From Citrobacter farmeri (GTDB lineage Bacteria; Pseudomonadota; Gammaproteobacteria; Enterobacterales; Enterobacteriaceae), in the NCBI RefSeq assembly GCF_019048065.1, contig NZ_CP077291.1, positions 1,922,001-1,986,000 on the forward strand: DNA of 64,000 bases. Reading direction: 5' to 3'. The first letter of the stretch is position 1. The number at the start of each line of letters is the position of its first letter. The notes beneath the pieces were generated by a model. The model did not search any database. It had not been told where the DNA came from and saw only the letters and a list, made by a program, of their open reading frames with translations. The translations under genes and the position numbers were made by a program. Shown one piece after another: positions 38,951 through 50,012 of the stretch.

Positions 38951-40510
38951 ATGGAATTCTTAATGGACCCCTCGATTTGGGCGGGTTTGCTCACGCTTGT
39001 CGTCCTGGAAATTGTCCTGGGTATCGATAACCTGGTCTTCATTGCGATTCTTGCGGATAAGCTGCCGCCGAAGCAGCGTGACAAAGCGCGCCTGATTGGT
39101 TTATCCCTGGCGCTCGTGATGCGTCTGGCCTTGCTGTCCATTATTTCGTGGATGGTCACCCTGACAAAGCCGCTGTTTTCCGTCATGGATTTCACCTTCT
39201 CCGGTCGCGATCTGATCATGTTGCTGGGGGGGATTTTCCTGTTGTTCAAAGCCACGACGGAACTTCATGAACGGCTGGAAAACCGTGAGCATGACTCCGG
39301 GCATGGCAAAGGGTATGCCAGCTTCTGGGTGGTTGTGACGCAGATCGTTATCCTGGATGCCGTGTTCTCGCTGGATGCGGTCATTACGGCCGTCGGCATG
39401 GTGAACCACCTGCCCGTGATGATGGCGGCGGTGGTCATTGCGATGGCGGTGATGCTGTTGGCGTCCAAGCCGCTGACGCGTTTCGTCAACCAACATCCGA
39501 CGGTGGTGGTGCTCTGCCTGAGCTTCCTGCTGATGATTGGTCTGAGCCTGGTCGCCGAAGGTTTTGGTTTCCATATTCCGAAGGGCTATCTGTACGCCGC
39601 GATTGGCTTCTCGATCATTATCGAAGTGTTTAACCAGATTGCGCGTCGTAACTTTATTCGCCATCAGTCAACGTTGCCGCTGCGTGCGCGTACGGCTGAC
39701 GCGATCCTGCGCCTGATGGGCGGAAAACGTCAGGCGGCGGTGTCGCATGAATCCGACAGCCAGGCTGCCGTCCCGATCCCTGAAGGGGCTTTTGCGGAAG
39801 AAGAGCGTTACATGATTAACGGCGTTCTGACGCTTGCACAGCGCTCGTTGCGCGGCATTATGACCCCGCGCGGCGAAATTAGCTGGGTGGATGCCAATCT
39901 GAGTGTCGATGAGATCCGCGAGCAGTTGCTCTCCTCCCCGCATAGCCTGTTCCCGGTATGTCGTGGCGAACTGGATGAGATCATCGGTATTGTACGGGCG
40001 AAAGAGTTGCTGGTGGCGCTGGAAGAAGGTGTCGACGTGGCGGCTATCGCGTCTGCGTCACCGGCAATTGTGGTGCCGGAAACCCTGGATCCTATCAACC
40101 TGCTGGGCGTTCTGCGTCGTGCACGCGGTAGTTTTGTTATCGTCACCAACGAGTTTGGCGTGGTACAGGGGCTGGTTACGCCGCTGGATGTCCTCGAAGC
40201 CATTGCCGGTGAGTTCCCGGATGCGGATGAAACCCCAGAAATTACCGCTGACGGCGATGGCTGGTTAGTCAAAGGCGGTACCGATCTGCATGCCCTGCAA
40301 CAGGCGCTGGCGGTGGATAATTTGGTCGATGAAGACGAAGACATCGCGACGGTCGCGGGGCTGGTGATTGCGGCTAATGGTCACATTCCCCGTACGGGCG
40401 ATGTGATCGAGGTTCCTCCGCTGAGTATTACTATTATCGACGCCAATGATTACCGCGTGGATCTGGTACGAATTGTTAAAGAGCAACCTGCGCAAGAAGA
40501 AGAGGAGTAA
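38951..40510 (+). CDS. yoaE: YoaE, TerC/CBS/CorC membrane protein
   Basis: A 519-residue inner-membrane protein. An N-terminal TerC domain of about seven helices (residues about 10-215) includes [10 protein letters not shown] and the [11 protein letters not shown] motif with its conserved Asp. A CBS pair (residues about 300-425) and a C-terminal CorC/HlyC domain follow. The architecture suggests metal ion or membrane homeostasis; the exact role is unknown. One residue longer than E. coli YoaE. Confidence 0.94.
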   Translation: MEFLMDPSIWAGLLTLVVLEIVLGIDNLVFIAILADKLPPKQRDKARLIGLSLALVMRLALLSIISWMVTLTKPLFSVMDFTFSGRDLIMLLGGIFLLFKATTELHERLENREHDSGHGKGYASFWVVVTQIVILDAVFSLDAVITAVGMVNHLPVMMAAVVIAMAVMLLASKPLTRFVNQHPTVVVLCLSFLLMIGLSLVAEGFGFHIPKGYLYAAIGFSIIIEVFNQIARRNFIRHQSTLPLRARTADAILRLMGGKRQAAVSHESDSQAAVPIPEGAFAEEERYMINGVLTLAQRSLRGIMTPRGEISWVDANLSVDEIREQLLSSPHSLFPVCRGELDEIIGIVRAKELLVALEEGVDVAAIASASPAIVVPETLDPINLLGVLRRARGSFVIVTNEFGVVQGLVTPLDVLEAIAGEFPDADETPEITADGDGWLVKGGTDLHALQQALAVDNLVDEDEDIATVAGLVIAANGHIPRTGDVIEVPPLSITIIDANDYRVDLVRIVKEQPAQEEEE

Positions 40511-40516
40511 TCTTTT

Positions 40517-42115
40517 CTAACGCAGAGGCATAACGGGCGTCATGCGTCCGTTATGCCTGGGCGGCGGCGGAAGACTTCCCGCCAGCCATTGCGGAAAGTC
40601 GCGCAGCGGCATCGGCTTTGCAAATAAAAACCCTTGTAATAAATCCACACCATGACGGCGCAGATACTGCGCCTGTTCCTGTGTTTCAACCCCTTCCGCA
40701 ACCAGTTCGATATGCAGACGCTGCCCAAGGGCGATGATGATGTCGGTCACCGTTGAATTGACCGCATCAGTACCAATCGCATTGGTAAAGGACTTATCAA
40801 TTTTCAAAATGTCAGGACGCAACTTTTCCAGCCATGACAACGAACTGTTGCCGGTACCAAAATCATCGATCGCCAGTTTAATGTTTTGCCGTTGCAACTC
40901 GCGAACGATGCGATAATCGACATCCCGCAGCGCATCCCGCTCGGTGAGTTCAATCACCAGTTGCTGAATGGGTTGCTGACTGAACCAGTACTGTTCGAGA
41001 TCTTTTAATAATTCCCCTTGTTGAAAATGGCTGGCAGCAACGTTAATGCCAATATGGAACTGGTTGCTCATGGGGAAAAAATGACGTTGCCGAATGGTTT
41101 CTGCTATCACATAGCGCGTCAGCGGTGCGATCTGGTGATGCTCTTCGGCAATCGGGATAAACACATCCGGTGAAATCCACCCCTGACGAGGATTATTCCA
41201 GCGCAACAGGATCTCCACCCCCATGCACTGTTTCGTCCGCGCGTTCAGCAGCGGCTGGCAAAAAAGCTCAAATTCGCGTTGTGCCAGCGCGAGATTGATC
41301 TCCCAGGAAAAGCTCATCCGATTGGCAGTGGCCAGCCACGCCAGATACCCCACCAGCAGACTGAGCATCAGTGCCAGCGGCAGTTGCGTGGGTAAGGTTT
41401 TGAGCGCCAGTTCTTCTGCGGCAGGTCCGGTCACGCTAATGGTAAAAGGATAGTGTTGCGACGTGAGTTGATAACGCTGCTCATTTTTGAGCGTGGGGAG
41501 TGTTTCCACTACGCCGTTCCCGTAAATCAAATGTCGGTTGCCGACTGTCAGGCTGGCTCCGGTAATCAATGGCTTACGTGGTTCCAGTAGCAGGGTGGTC
41601 AGTAGATCAATATTAACAATTTCCAGCACACCGTCCTTACCATCGGGAGAGGACGGATACCACTGGATGAGAATCGGGCTGCCTTTGATGAGCAGCGGAT
41701 CGGTGGACAACAGCAGTTGCGCATTTGTAGTGGGGAGCTCGGGCTGAAGCTGGTGAATCGGGATATTACGATAACCAAAGACGCTCGAGCAGTAGAGTAT
41801 GCCGCGCTGGACCAGGGCGATTGCGCGTACCGTTTGCAGTCTGGCGGCCTGTTTGCGTAGCGGGAGATGCGTAACGGAACAAGGAAGGCCAATCAGCGGT
41901 AACAGAATATCCCGGCCGTTTTGCAACGGACGCAATACTTCATCAAGCGTGGCGACCGCCCGGGAGGCAAAGGTAACCGTGTGGTGGTGATTTAAATTCC
42001 GCTGTGAAATAAATCGGATGCTCAGTGTCAGGATGAGCGTAGCAAGCGCGCAAAATGCACAGAGAATAAAGCGATTGCGACGATACTTTTTTATGATCCG
42101 TTGTGCTGTCTGCAT
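40517..42115 (-). CDS. pdeD: Cyclic-di-GMP phosphodiesterase PdeD (YoaD)
   Basis: 532 residues from the ATG at 42115 (MQTAQRIIKKYRRNRFILCA), preceded by AGGTGG, giving the E. coli YoaD length. Two membrane helices flank a periplasmic CSS-motif domain (GLPCSVTHLPLRKQ). The cytoplasmic EAL domain keeps ExLLRW, DDFGTGNSSL, KIDKSF and VAEGVET, so it should be active in hydrolysing c-di-GMP to pGpG. The CSS domain is a redox-regulated sensor in relatives. Confidence 0.95.
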   Translation of the reverse strand: MQTAQRIIKKYRRNRFILCAFCALATLILTLSIRFISQRNLNHHHTVTFASRAVATLDEVLRPLQNGRDILLPLIGLPCSVTHLPLRKQAARLQTVRAIALVQRGILYCSSVFGYRNIPIHQLQPELPTTNAQLLLSTDPLLIKGSPILIQWYPSSPDGKDGVLEIVNIDLLTTLLLEPRKPLITGASLTVGNRHLIYGNGVVETLPTLKNEQRYQLTSQHYPFTISVTGPAAEELALKTLPTQLPLALMLSLLVGYLAWLATANRMSFSWEINLALAQREFELFCQPLLNARTKQCMGVEILLRWNNPRQGWISPDVFIPIAEEHHQIAPLTRYVIAETIRQRHFFPMSNQFHIGINVAASHFQQGELLKDLEQYWFSQQPIQQLVIELTERDALRDVDYRIVRELQRQNIKLAIDDFGTGNSSLSWLEKLRPDILKIDKSFTNAIGTDAVNSTVTDIIIALGQRLHIELVAEGVETQEQAQYLRRHGVDLLQGFLFAKPMPLRDFPQWLAGSLPPPPRHNGRMTPVMPLR

Positions 42116-42265
42116 GCGGGCCACCTGAAAACCGTCAGCCACAAAAGCCGACCGTAACAGAGCAAGTGTAGTGGGGAAACGGCAAACAGACGAGTAAGGG
42201 GACAAATTTCGCCCATCCGTTGCAGATGGGCGAGGAAAAAGTATTAGTCTTGCTGGTTGATTGGT

Positions 42266-43630
42266 TTAGTCACACTGAACTTTAATGGCCAGACCGCCGC
42301 GCGAGGTTTCGCGGTATTTGGCATTCATATCCTTACCGGTTTCGTACATCGTTTCGATGACCTTATCCAGTGAGACGCGCGGCGCGCTGGTACGACGCAT
42401 CGCCATCCGGGCGGCGTTGATCGCTTTAACAGAGGCAATCGCATTACGTTCAATGCACGGCACCTGCACCTGACCAGCAACCGGATCGCAGGTCAGTCCC
42501 AGGTTATGTTCCATGCCGATTTCAGCGGCAACGCACACCTGCTCCGGGCTCGCGCCCAGCAGTTCTGCAAGACCGGCCGCTGCCATTGAACAGGCCACAC
42601 CGACTTCGCCCTGACAGCCGACTTCCGCACCCGAAATCGAGGCATTCATCTTATACAACGCGCCGATAGCGCCTGCCGCCAGGAAGTAGCGGGTATAAAT
42701 ATCCGGGCTGACGGATTCAATGAAGTGATCGTAGTAGGCCAGCACGGCAGGCACGATACCGCATGCACCGTTGGTTGGCGCAGTGACTACACGACCACCC
42801 GCCGCGTTCTCTTCGTTGACGGCGAGGGCGAACATGTTCACCCAGTCGATCACGTTCATCGGGTCGTTAGAGAGCTTATCGCTGGAAACCAGCATTCGAC
42901 GCAGCGCAGAGGCGCGACGCGGGACGCGCAGCGGACCTGGCAACACGCCTTCGGTATTCATGCCGCGATCGATACAGGCCTGCATGGTCTGCCAGACGTG
43001 ACCGAAATACTCTTCAATCTCTTTCTTGTCGTGTAAGGCCAGCTCGTTCTGCATCGCCAGCCCGGAAAGGGACAGGCCAGTGCTGTTACAGTACTCCAGC
43101 AGCTCGGTTGCGGATTTGAACGGATAAGGGACACTCACCTCATTCGCTGCATCCTGGCCGAAATGCTCTTCATCGACGATAAAACCGCCGCCGATGGAGT
43201 AGTAGGTTTTGCTGTAAACGACGGCATCGCCGTTATACGCATGGATCTGCATACCGTTTTCGTGCAGCGGCAGATTGCCGTTATGAAAACGCATGCCGTC
43301 ATTCTGTGGAAAATCCACTTCGTGCTGACCGCATGCCAGCAGGAGGCGACCGCGCGTCTCTACGTCGCGGATGAAGCCTGGGATACTATCAATATCCACG
43401 GTAGCAGGTTCATTACCTGCCAGACCCATAATAATGGCGATATCGGTGTGGTGACCTTTACCCGTAAGCGACAGTGAACCATACACGTCGACGGCAACAC
43501 GGGTAACGCTATCCAGTAATCCTTTTTCGACCAGGTCATCGACGAACTGTTTACCCGCCTTCATAGGCCCTACAGTATGGGAGGATGAGGGACCAATCCC
43601 CACCTTAAACATGTCGAATAGACTAATCAC
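42266..43630 (-). CDS. sdaA: L-serine dehydratase 1
   Basis: Deaminates L-serine to pyruvate and ammonia with a 4Fe-4S cluster. The 454 residues match E. coli SdaA in length. The N-terminal beta domain ([16 protein letters not shown]) is followed by the alpha domain with NGACGIVP, the conserved cysteines ([13 protein letters not shown] and LTCDPVAG) and the serine-binding region. It stands alone between pdeD and nudL. Confidence 0.98.
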   Translation of the reverse strand: MISLFDMFKVGIGPSSSHTVGPMKAGKQFVDDLVEKGLLDSVTRVAVDVYGSLSLTGKGHHTDIAIIMGLAGNEPATVDIDSIPGFIRDVETRGRLLLACGQHEVDFPQNDGMRFHNGNLPLHENGMQIHAYNGDAVVYSKTYYSIGGGFIVDEEHFGQDAANEVSVPYPFKSATELLEYCNSTGLSLSGLAMQNELALHDKKEIEEYFGHVWQTMQACIDRGMNTEGVLPGPLRVPRRASALRRMLVSSDKLSNDPMNVIDWVNMFALAVNEENAAGGRVVTAPTNGACGIVPAVLAYYDHFIESVSPDIYTRYFLAAGAIGALYKMNASISGAEVGCQGEVGVACSMAAAGLAELLGASPEQVCVAAEIGMEHNLGLTCDPVAGQVQVPCIERNAIASVKAINAARMAMRRTSAPRVSLDKVIETMYETGKDMNAKYRETSRGGLAIKVQCD

Positions 43631-43815
43631 GATAATACTCCTGACAGGGTGACTGGAAACTTCCAGAAACGATGTAATAACTGCGCATAGTGTAAGAGGG
43701 AACGCGGGGATCGGCTTAACTATTCACATGAATTAAACTAATGAGTAACCGCGTTTTTACTAATGTTGTGATGGGAGTTTCAGATTGTGTCTTCCGCGCG
43801 TAAAGATAAGTATAG

Positions 43816-44394
43816 TCAGGGTTTCACGCCAATCTGTAGCGCCAGCTCACGAATAATTCCCGCAGTCATGCCCCAGACGAAATAATGTTCATACCACGAA
43901 AGCCACACGCGATGCGAATCACCACGACGCCAGACATCCAGAGGGTGATAGCGACCTAAATGCAGCGCCTGCGCCAGCGGCATTTCAAAGACCGCAGACA
44001 CCTCGTCTTCGCTGGCACGCCAGGGCAAATTGGGCGGGATGATGCCAACCACTGGCGTCACCTGGAACCCGGTCACGCTGTCAACCGGCGGCAGGACGCC
44101 GATCACCTCAACGGCTTCTGGTGGGATCGCGACTTCTTCTTCTGCTTCGCGCAGCGCGGCGGCGATGAGCGAGGCATCGGTGCTGTCAACCGCGCCGCCC
44201 GGGAAGGCCACCTGTCCGGCATGTTTGCGTAAATGTACTGAACGCTGGGTCAGCAGCAGTCCCGGTTGGGGGCGGCGAACCACGGGAACGAGCACGGCGG
44301 CCTGGCGCAGGTTCAGCGACTCGCGATTAATCTGCGGGCGCAAAAGTTGGAAGCGCGATAAAAAATCATCCAGCGTCAGGCTCTTGTTATCCAC
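43816..44394 (-). CDS. nudL: NudL, Nudix hydrolase
   Basis: A 192-residue Nudix protein similar to CoA pyrophosphatases. The Nudix box G-X5-E-X7-REUXEEXGU is represented by [23 protein letters not shown], preceded by [10 protein letters not shown], typical of the CoA/UPF0035 subgroup. The E. coli orthologue is YeaB/NudL. It is three bases downstream of pabB and likely translated from the same mRNA. Confidence 0.94.
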   Translation of the reverse strand: MDNKSLTLDDFLSRFQLLRPQINRESLNLRQAAVLVPVVRRPQPGLLLTQRSVHLRKHAGQVAFPGGAVDSTDASLIAAALREAEEEVAIPPEAVEVIGVLPPVDSVTGFQVTPVVGIIPPNLPWRASEDEVSAVFEMPLAQALHLGRYHPLDVWRRGDSHRVWLSWYEHYFVWGMTAGIIRELALQIGVKP

Positions 44395-44397
44395 GTT

Positions 44398-45759
44398 TTA
44401 GTTCTCCAGTTGTTGCAGGATACGATTAACTTTATCAAAGGTTTCCTGATATTCCGCCTGTTCCTCGCTATCAGCCACGATGCCGCCGCCGGCGGAGCAG
44501 TACAGTTGACCGTTCACGGCGGTCAGGGTGCGGATGGTAATGCTGGTATCCATATTGCCGCAGACGCTCAGATAACCAATGCTGCCGCACCAGGCATTGC
44601 GCCGATGCGGTTCCAGTTCATCAATGATTTCCATCGCGCGTACCTTTGGTGCGCCGGTAATCGAGCCGCCCGGAAACGCGGCGCGGAGCAGGTCGCTGGC
44701 ATGTCGTGTGGTCGGTAAGCGCGCGGTGACGGTGCTGACCAGATGATGCACCGCCGGGAAGGGCTCGACCACGAACAACTCTGGTACTTTCACCGAGCCC
44801 GGCGCTGCCACGCGACCAATGTCGTTGCGCATCAGATCGACAATCATTAAATTTTCCGCCCGATCTTTCGCTGAGTTCGCCAGTTTCTGCGCCTGCTTTC
44901 GGTCTGCCTCTTCCTGTGGAAGACGTGGCAGAGTGCCTTTAATCGGGCGGGTCTGAATCTCGCCGTCGGCCAGAAGAATAAACCGTTCGGGCGACAGGCT
45001 CAGAATAGCGCCTTCATCCAGGCGTAAAAATGCGCTGAACGGGGCGCGGTTCTCCCTGTTCAGCCGCTCGAAGGCCAGCCACTCATCGCCCTGATAAGAC
45101 GCCTGAAAACGCTGGGCCAGATTGACCTGATAGCAGTCGCCGCTGTGCAGATACGCCTGCACCTGGCGGAATTTCTTTCCATACTGCTCGCGCGTCATAT
45201 TCGAGCGCCAGTTTGCGGTTAACCTGAACGGCGCACGCTCAGGGGATTGCTGGCTTTCCAGCCAGGCGAGTCTGGCCTGGACGTCCGAATGGCTGAGCAG
45301 GGTTACGGTCTGGCGCGAGTGGTCGACAACGAGTGCCCAGTCGTAGAGGCCGATCGCCATGTCTGCCAGCGCGATATCCTGCCGGGCGTGACTGGGCAGA
45401 ATTTCGAATCGACGCCCCAGATCGTAGCCGAATAACCCCAGCGCACCGCCCTGGAACGGTAAGTCGGCGTTCACCGGCGGCTGGAGGTTCAGCGCCGTCA
45501 GCGTTTTTTGCAGCACCGTCAGAGGGTCGTCGTGAGTAAGACGAGCGCCCTGTGCATCGCGGATCTGCGTCGTCTCGCCGTGCGTTTTCACGGTGCAAAC
45601 CGGATCGGCCACTACGATGTCAAAGCGGCTATGCGGGTGATCCGCATGACCAGAGTGCAACAGCATCGCCCACGGCAGATGGCTTATTGGCGCGAAATAC
45701 TGTTCGGCGGCGTCCTGGCGCCAGGGGAGCGTGATAATAGCGGGAGATAACGTCTTCAT
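44398..45759 (-). CDS. pabB: Aminodeoxychorismate synthase component 1
   Basis: Aminates chorismate to 4-amino-4-deoxychorismate for folate synthesis, with PabA supplying ammonia. It is a 453-residue chorismate-binding enzyme. The catalytic-Lys motif PIKGTLPR, the GNMDTSITIRTL block and the Mg-binding C-terminal EEQAEY helix are present. It is followed directly by nudL and is divergent from yoaH. Confidence 0.97.
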   Translation of the reverse strand: MKTLSPAIITLPWRQDAAEQYFAPISHLPWAMLLHSGHADHPHSRFDIVVADPVCTVKTHGETTQIRDAQGARLTHDDPLTVLQKTLTALNLQPPVNADLPFQGGALGLFGYDLGRRFEILPSHARQDIALADMAIGLYDWALVVDHSRQTVTLLSHSDVQARLAWLESQQSPERAPFRLTANWRSNMTREQYGKKFRQVQAYLHSGDCYQVNLAQRFQASYQGDEWLAFERLNRENRAPFSAFLRLDEGAILSLSPERFILLADGEIQTRPIKGTLPRLPQEEADRKQAQKLANSAKDRAENLMIVDLMRNDIGRVAAPGSVKVPELFVVEPFPAVHHLVSTVTARLPTTRHASDLLRAAFPGGSITGAPKVRAMEIIDELEPHRRNAWCGSIGYLSVCGNMDTSITIRTLTAVNGQLYCSAGGGIVADSEEQAEYQETFDKVNRILQQLEN

Positions 45760-45832
45760 TGATCCTGACTGTACTGGCTATGTTCCGGGTTGCATGAAAT
45801 AATTAGCGCTGACAATTTAGCAGGAGTTAACG

Positions 45833-46015
45833 ATGTTTGCAGGTTTACCTTCACTCAGTCACGAGCAGCAACAGAAAGCGGTTGAGCGTATTCAGGAACT
45901 CATGTCACAGGGAATGAGCAGCGGTCAGGCGATTATGCTAGTGGCAGAAGAACTGCGCGCCACTCATACCGGCGAGCGGATTGTGGCGCGTTTTGAAGAT
46001 GACGAAGATGAGTAA
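45833..46015 (+). CDS. yoaH: YoaH, UPF0181 small protein
   Basis: A 60-residue protein ([20 protein letters not shown]) with a helical core ([19 protein letters not shown]) and an acidic tail. Its function is unknown. It is divergent from pabB. In E. coli K-12 yoaC follows; here yoaB follows after only seven bases, so yoaC is missing. Confidence 0.93.
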
Positions 46016-46022
46016 TCCCGGC

Positions 46023-46367
46023 TTACACCGCGGCGATTATCTTAATCTCAACCTTGTATTTTGGATTCATTAACCCAGCCTGAACCGTGCAGCGTACCGG
46101 CGCATGACCGGCCACGACCCAGGCATCCCAGGCCTTATTCATCGCCGCGAAGTCGTTCTTATCGGCGAGAAAAATAGTGGCGTCAAGAATACGTGACTTG
46201 CTGCTGCCTTGCTGTTCCAGCGCGGCGTCAATCTGCGCCAGCGTATTAGCGGTCTGCTCAAAGGCGTCGGCATCGAGGTTTGCCGGTACGCCAGTGTAGT
46301 AGAGCGTATTGTTGTGGATCACCACGTCAGACCAACGATCTTCGGCATCGATACGGATGATAGTCAT
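46023..46367 (-). CDS. yoaB: YoaB, RidA-family protein
   Basis: A 114-residue Rid/YjgF/UK114 fold protein. Classical RidA proteins need an Arg near residue 105 (motif CVQVARLP); here the segment is CTVQAGLMNPKYKVEIK, without that Arg. The protein therefore belongs to a Rid subgroup that probably lacks the enamine/imine deaminase activity of RidA. It is divergent from yoaA. Confidence 0.92.
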   Translation of the reverse strand: MTIIRIDAEDRWSDVVIHNNTLYYTGVPANLDADAFEQTANTLAQIDAALEQQGSSKSRILDATIFLADKNDFAAMNKAWDAWVVAGHAPVRCTVQAGLMNPKYKVEIKIIAAV

Positions 46368-46501
46368 AAACCCTTCCTCTTTAACTTAACGTTCTGCATC
46401 AAATGGCAAGACTGCCATATTGTCAGGGCGTCGTCATCTCTTCAACTGGCGTAACCCCCTCCAGCCTGACATAATCCCTGTTCAAATCAACAGGGGGTAG
46501 T

Positions 46502-48412
46502 GTGACGGACGATTTTGCACCAGACGGTCAACTGGCTAAAGCGATACCAGGATTTAAACCGCGCGAACCACAGCGGCAGATGGCGGTGGCCGTCGCTCAG
46601 TCCATTCAAAAATCACAGCCTCTGGTGGTCGAAGCCGGAACGGGGACGGGGAAAACCTACGCCTATCTGGCACCGGCGCTGCGCGCAAAAAAGAAAGTGA
46701 TTATCTCGACCGGTTCGAAGGCGCTGCAGGATCAGCTCTACAGCCGCGATCTTCCGACGGTCGCCAACGCGCTGAAGTACACCGGAAGACTGGCCCTGTT
46801 GAAAGGACGTTCAAACTATTTATGCCTGGAACGCCTCGAACAACAGGCGCTGGCGGGCGGCGATCTGCCCGTTCAGACCTTAAGCGATGTGATCCTGCTG
46901 CGGTCGTGGTCGAATCAGACCGAAGATGGCGACATCAGCACCTGCGTCAGCGTGGCTGAGGATTCTCAGGCCTGGCCGCTAGTCACCAGCACCAACGACA
47001 ACTGCCTCGGCAGCGACTGCCCGCTGTATAAAGACTGCTTTGTCGTGAAAGCGCGTAAAAAAGCGATGGACGCAGACGTGGTGGTGGTGAACCATCACCT
47101 GTTTCTGGCCGATATGGTGGTCAAAGAGAGCGGTTTCGGCGAACTGATCCCGGAAGCGGAAGTGATGATTTTCGATGAAGCCCATCAGCTACCGGATATC
47201 GCCAGCCAGTATTTTGGTCAGTCGCTCTCCAGCCGTCAGCTTATGGATCTGGCGAAGGATATCACCATTGCCTATCGTACCGAGCTGAAAGATACCCAAC
47301 AATTACAGAAATGTGCCGACCGTCTGGCGCAAAGCGCGCAGGACTTTCGTCTGCAACTGGGCGAACCGGGGTATCGCGGCAACCTGCGTGAACTGCTGGC
47401 CGACCAGCGTGTGCAACGCGCTTTTTTACTGCTCGATGACACGCTGGAGCTGTGCTACGACGTGGCGAAATTGTCCCTCGGACGTTCAGCGTTGCTTGAT
47501 GCCGCGTTTGAGCGCGCTACGCTGTATCGTGCACGTCTCAAGCGGCTGAAAGAGATCAACCAGCCCGGCTATAGCTACTGGTACGAATGCACCTCGCGCA
47601 ATTTTACCCTCGCGCTGACGCCGCTGACGGTGGCGGATAAGTTCAAAGAGGTGATGGCGCAGAAGCCGGGAAGCTGGATTTTCACCTCCGCAACGCTGTC
47701 GGTGAATGACGATCTCCATCATTTTACAGCGCGTCTGGGGATCGAAGAGGCAGAATCGATGCTGCTGCCGAGTCCGTTTGATTACACCCGCCAGGCGCTG
47801 CTCTGTGTGCCGCGCAATCTGCCGCAAACTAATCAGCCGGGCGCGGCGCGACAGTTGGCGGCAATGTTAAGACCGATTATCGAAGCGAATAACGGACGCT
47901 GCTTTATACTCTGTACCTCGCACGCGATGATGCGCGATCTGGCGGAGCAGTTTCGCGCCACCATGACGCTTCCGGTATTGCTGCAAGGGGAAACCAGCAA
48001 AGGCCAACTGCTGCAACAGTTCGTTAGCGCGGGTAACGCCTTGCTGGTGGCGACCAGTAGCTTCTGGGAAGGGGTGGACGTACGCGGTGATACGCTGTCG
48101 CTGGTGATCATCGACAAACTGCCGTTTACGTCGCCGGACGATCCGCTGTTGAAGGCGCGGATGGAAGACTGTCGCTTACGCGGTGGCGACCCGTTTGATG
48201 AGGTGCAACTGCCCGACGCGGTGATTACGCTGAAGCAGGGAGTTGGGCGTTTGATCCGTGATGCTGACGATCGCGGCGTGCTGGTGATTTGTGATAACCG
48301 ACTGGTGATGCGACCTTACGGCGCCACGTTTCTTGCCAGTCTGCCACCGGCGCCGCGCACCCGGGATATCGCCCGGGCCGTGCGATTTCTCGCGATACCA
48401 TCCTCCGGGTAA
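46502..48412 (+). CDS. yoaA: YoaA, XPD/DinG-family DNA helicase
   Basis: A 636-residue iron-sulphur helicase (5'-3') of the DinG/XPD group. It has Walker A (VEAGTGTGKTYAYLAP), four cluster cysteines (LCLERLEQQ, CVSVAED, CLGSDCPLYKDCF), DEAHQLPD (motif II), SATLS and QGVGRLIRD (motif VI). In E. coli YoaA binds HolC and helps repair replication forks. The start is GTG (46502) after GGGGG. Confidence 0.95.
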   Translation: MTDDFAPDGQLAKAIPGFKPREPQRQMAVAVAQSIQKSQPLVVEAGTGTGKTYAYLAPALRAKKKVIISTGSKALQDQLYSRDLPTVANALKYTGRLALLKGRSNYLCLERLEQQALAGGDLPVQTLSDVILLRSWSNQTEDGDISTCVSVAEDSQAWPLVTSTNDNCLGSDCPLYKDCFVVKARKKAMDADVVVVNHHLFLADMVVKESGFGELIPEAEVMIFDEAHQLPDIASQYFGQSLSSRQLMDLAKDITIAYRTELKDTQQLQKCADRLAQSAQDFRLQLGEPGYRGNLRELLADQRVQRAFLLLDDTLELCYDVAKLSLGRSALLDAAFERATLYRARLKRLKEINQPGYSYWYECTSRNFTLALTPLTVADKFKEVMAQKPGSWIFTSATLSVNDDLHHFTARLGIEEAESMLLPSPFDYTRQALLCVPRNLPQTNQPGAARQLAAMLRPIIEANNGRCFILCTSHAMMRDLAEQFRATMTLPVLLQGETSKGQLLQQFVSAGNALLVATSSFWEGVDVRGDTLSLVIIDKLPFTSPDDPLLKARMEDCRLRGGDPFDEVQLPDAVITLKQGVGRLIRDADDRGVLVICDNRLVMRPYGATFLASLPPAPRTRDIARAVRFLAIPSSG

Positions 48413-48469
48413 TCTGCTACGGAGTATGGTAAGATGCGGGCCATTTTATTGATCTAAGCACGAAGACTC

Positions 48470-49165
48470 ATGCGAATTCTGGCTATCGATACCGCCACAG
48501 AAGCTTGTTCTGTGGCTCTGTGGAACGACGGTACTCACTCTGCTCATTTTGAGCTTTGCCCACGAGAACATACTCAACGCATCCTGCCGATGGTGCAGGA
48601 TATCCTTGCCGCTAACGGCACCTCTCTGACGGAACTTAATGCGCTGGCCTACGGGCGTGGCCCCGGCAGTTTCACCGGCGTGCGTATTGGGATTGGCATT
48701 GCCCAGGGGCTGGCGTTAGGCGCAGATCTGCCGATGATCGGCGTCTCCACGCTGATGACGATGGCGCAGGGCGCGTGGCGTAAAACCGGCGCGACTCGCG
48801 TCCTGGCCGCCATTGACGCGCGCATGGGCGAAGTCTACTGGGCCGAATATCAGCGCGATGAAAATGGCGTCTGGCACGGTGAAGAGACGGAGGCTGTGCT
48901 GAAACCTGAGCAGGTGACCGAGCGTTTACAACAGCTTTCTGGTGACTGGGTGACCGTCGGGACGGGCTGGCCTGCCTGGCCTGAACTCGGTAAAGAGAGC
49001 GGGCTGACGCTGCGCGATGGCGATGTCCTGCTGCCAGCGGCGGAGGATATGCTGCCGATCGCCTGTCAGATGTTAACCGATGGCAAAACCGTGACGGTCG
49101 AACATGCTGAACCGGTTTATTTACGTAACAACGTGGCCTGGAAGAAACTTCCCGGAAAAGAATGA
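48470..49165 (+). CDS. tsaB: TsaB, tRNA t6A37 synthesis subunit
   Basis: 231 residues with the ASKHA-like fold of the TsaB/YeaZ family ([31 protein letters not shown]). It forms the TsaB-TsaD-TsaE complex that adds threonylcarbamoyl to A37 of ANN-decoding tRNAs and is essential. The reading frame starts at 48470, 57 bases after yoaA. Confidence 0.97.
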   Translation: MRILAIDTATEACSVALWNDGTHSAHFELCPREHTQRILPMVQDILAANGTSLTELNALAYGRGPGSFTGVRIGIGIAQGLALGADLPMIGVSTLMTMAQGAWRKTGATRVLAAIDARMGEVYWAEYQRDENGVWHGEETEAVLKPEQVTERLQQLSGDWVTVGTGWPAWPELGKESGLTLRDGDVLLPAAEDMLPIACQMLTDGKTVTVEHAEPVYLRNNVAWKKLPGKE

Positions 49166-49171
49166 ATCTCA
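49145..49171 (+). promoter_or_regulatory. Possible sigma-E promoter of yeaY
   Basis: AAACTT, then 16 bases, then TCTCA resembles the sigma-E pattern GGAACTT-N15/16-TCTGA only loosely, and overlaps the 3' end of tsaB. In E. coli yeaY is a sigma-E target, which is the reason to note it. Confidence 0.3.
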
Positions 49172-49223
49172 GTAGTATGACCAGTAAATGCCGGGTCAAT
49201 GCGCTGAGAAAAGGAGTCGCAAC

Positions 49224-49808
49224 ATGGCGGTTCAAAAACAAGTGGTTAAAGGTTTGCTCGCAGGGGCTATTGCGATCATGCTGAGCGGCTGCGTCACGGT
49301 TCCGGATGCAATTAAGGGCTCAAGCCCCACGCCACAAGACGATCTGGTGCGCGTGATGAATGCCCCGCAACTGTACGTGGGGCAGGAAGCGCGCTTTGGC
49401 GGCAAAGTGGTGGATATTCAAAATCAGCAGGGGAAAACGCGTCTGGAAATTGCTACCGTTTCGCTCGATAGCGGTGCGCGCCCCATTCTGGGCGAACCAT
49501 CACGCGGACGTATTTACGCTAACGTGAATGGGTTCCTTGATCCGGTCGATTTCCGGGGGCAACTGGTGACCGTCGTTGGGCCGATTACCGGTACTGCCGA
49601 AGGCAAAGTGGGCAATACGCCGTATAAGTTCATGACCATGGACGTATCGGGTTATAAGCGCTGGCGACTCGCCCAGCAGGTGGTGATGCCTCCGCAACCG
49701 ATCGACCCGTGGTTCTACGGCGGAAGAAGAGGCTGGCCGTACGGCTATGGCGGCTGGGGGTGGTATAACCCGGGGCCCGCACAGGTACAAACGATAGTCA
49801 CAGAGTAA
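49224..49808 (+). CDS. yeaY: YeaY, Slp-family outer-membrane lipoprotein
   Basis: 194 residues with a lipoprotein signal peptide and lipobox LSGC, so the Cys becomes the acylated N-terminus. The Slp domain follows, then a Gly/Trp/Tyr-rich tail ([14 protein letters not shown]). The ATG at 49224 follows AAGGAG; an earlier start at 49188 would add 12 residues and displace the signal. In E. coli it is a stress-induced lipoprotein of unknown role. Confidence 0.93.
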   Translation: MAVQKQVVKGLLAGAIAIMLSGCVTVPDAIKGSSPTPQDDLVRVMNAPQLYVGQEARFGGKVVDIQNQQGKTRLEIATVSLDSGARPILGEPSRGRIYANVNGFLDPVDFRGQLVTVVGPITGTAEGKVGNTPYKFMTMDVSGYKRWRLAQQVVMPPQPIDPWFYGGRRGWPYGYGGWGWYNPGPAQVQTIVTE

Positions 49809-49828
49809 CGCGTTGTATTATCAGTAAA

Positions 49829-49860
49829 AGAAACAGCGGCTGGTCCGCTGTTTCTGTTTT
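49829..49860 (+). terminator. Rho-independent terminator of yeaY
   Basis: The stem AGAAACAGCGG...CCGCTGTTTCT is followed by GTTTT, 20 bases after the yeaY stop. Confidence 0.9.
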
Positions 49861-49923
49861 ATTAATGTCATAACAAAAATAAATAGTGACGCGCTTCGCA
49901 ACCTTTCAGTTGAGTGATTAATA

Positions 49924-49940
49924 AACTGGTACGCTGAGTT
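49924..49940 (+). promoter_or_regulatory. FadR operator upstream of fadD
   Basis: AACTGGTACGCTGAGTT matches the E. coli fadD operator core AGCTGGTATGATGAGTT at most positions and lies about 80 bases upstream of fadD, as expected for a FadR-repressed promoter. Confidence 0.75.
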
Positions 49941-50012
49941 AATATTATGTTAACAGCTTGTTTATTATCTGAGGTTGCGATGACGACGAACACTCATTTT
50001 AGAGGTGATGCA

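Noticed and set aside
40526..40558. Stem AGGCATAACGG...CCGTTATGCCT as terminator of yoaE or pdeD
   Set aside because: It lies inside the end of pdeD and has no T run on either strand, so it is not a standard terminator.
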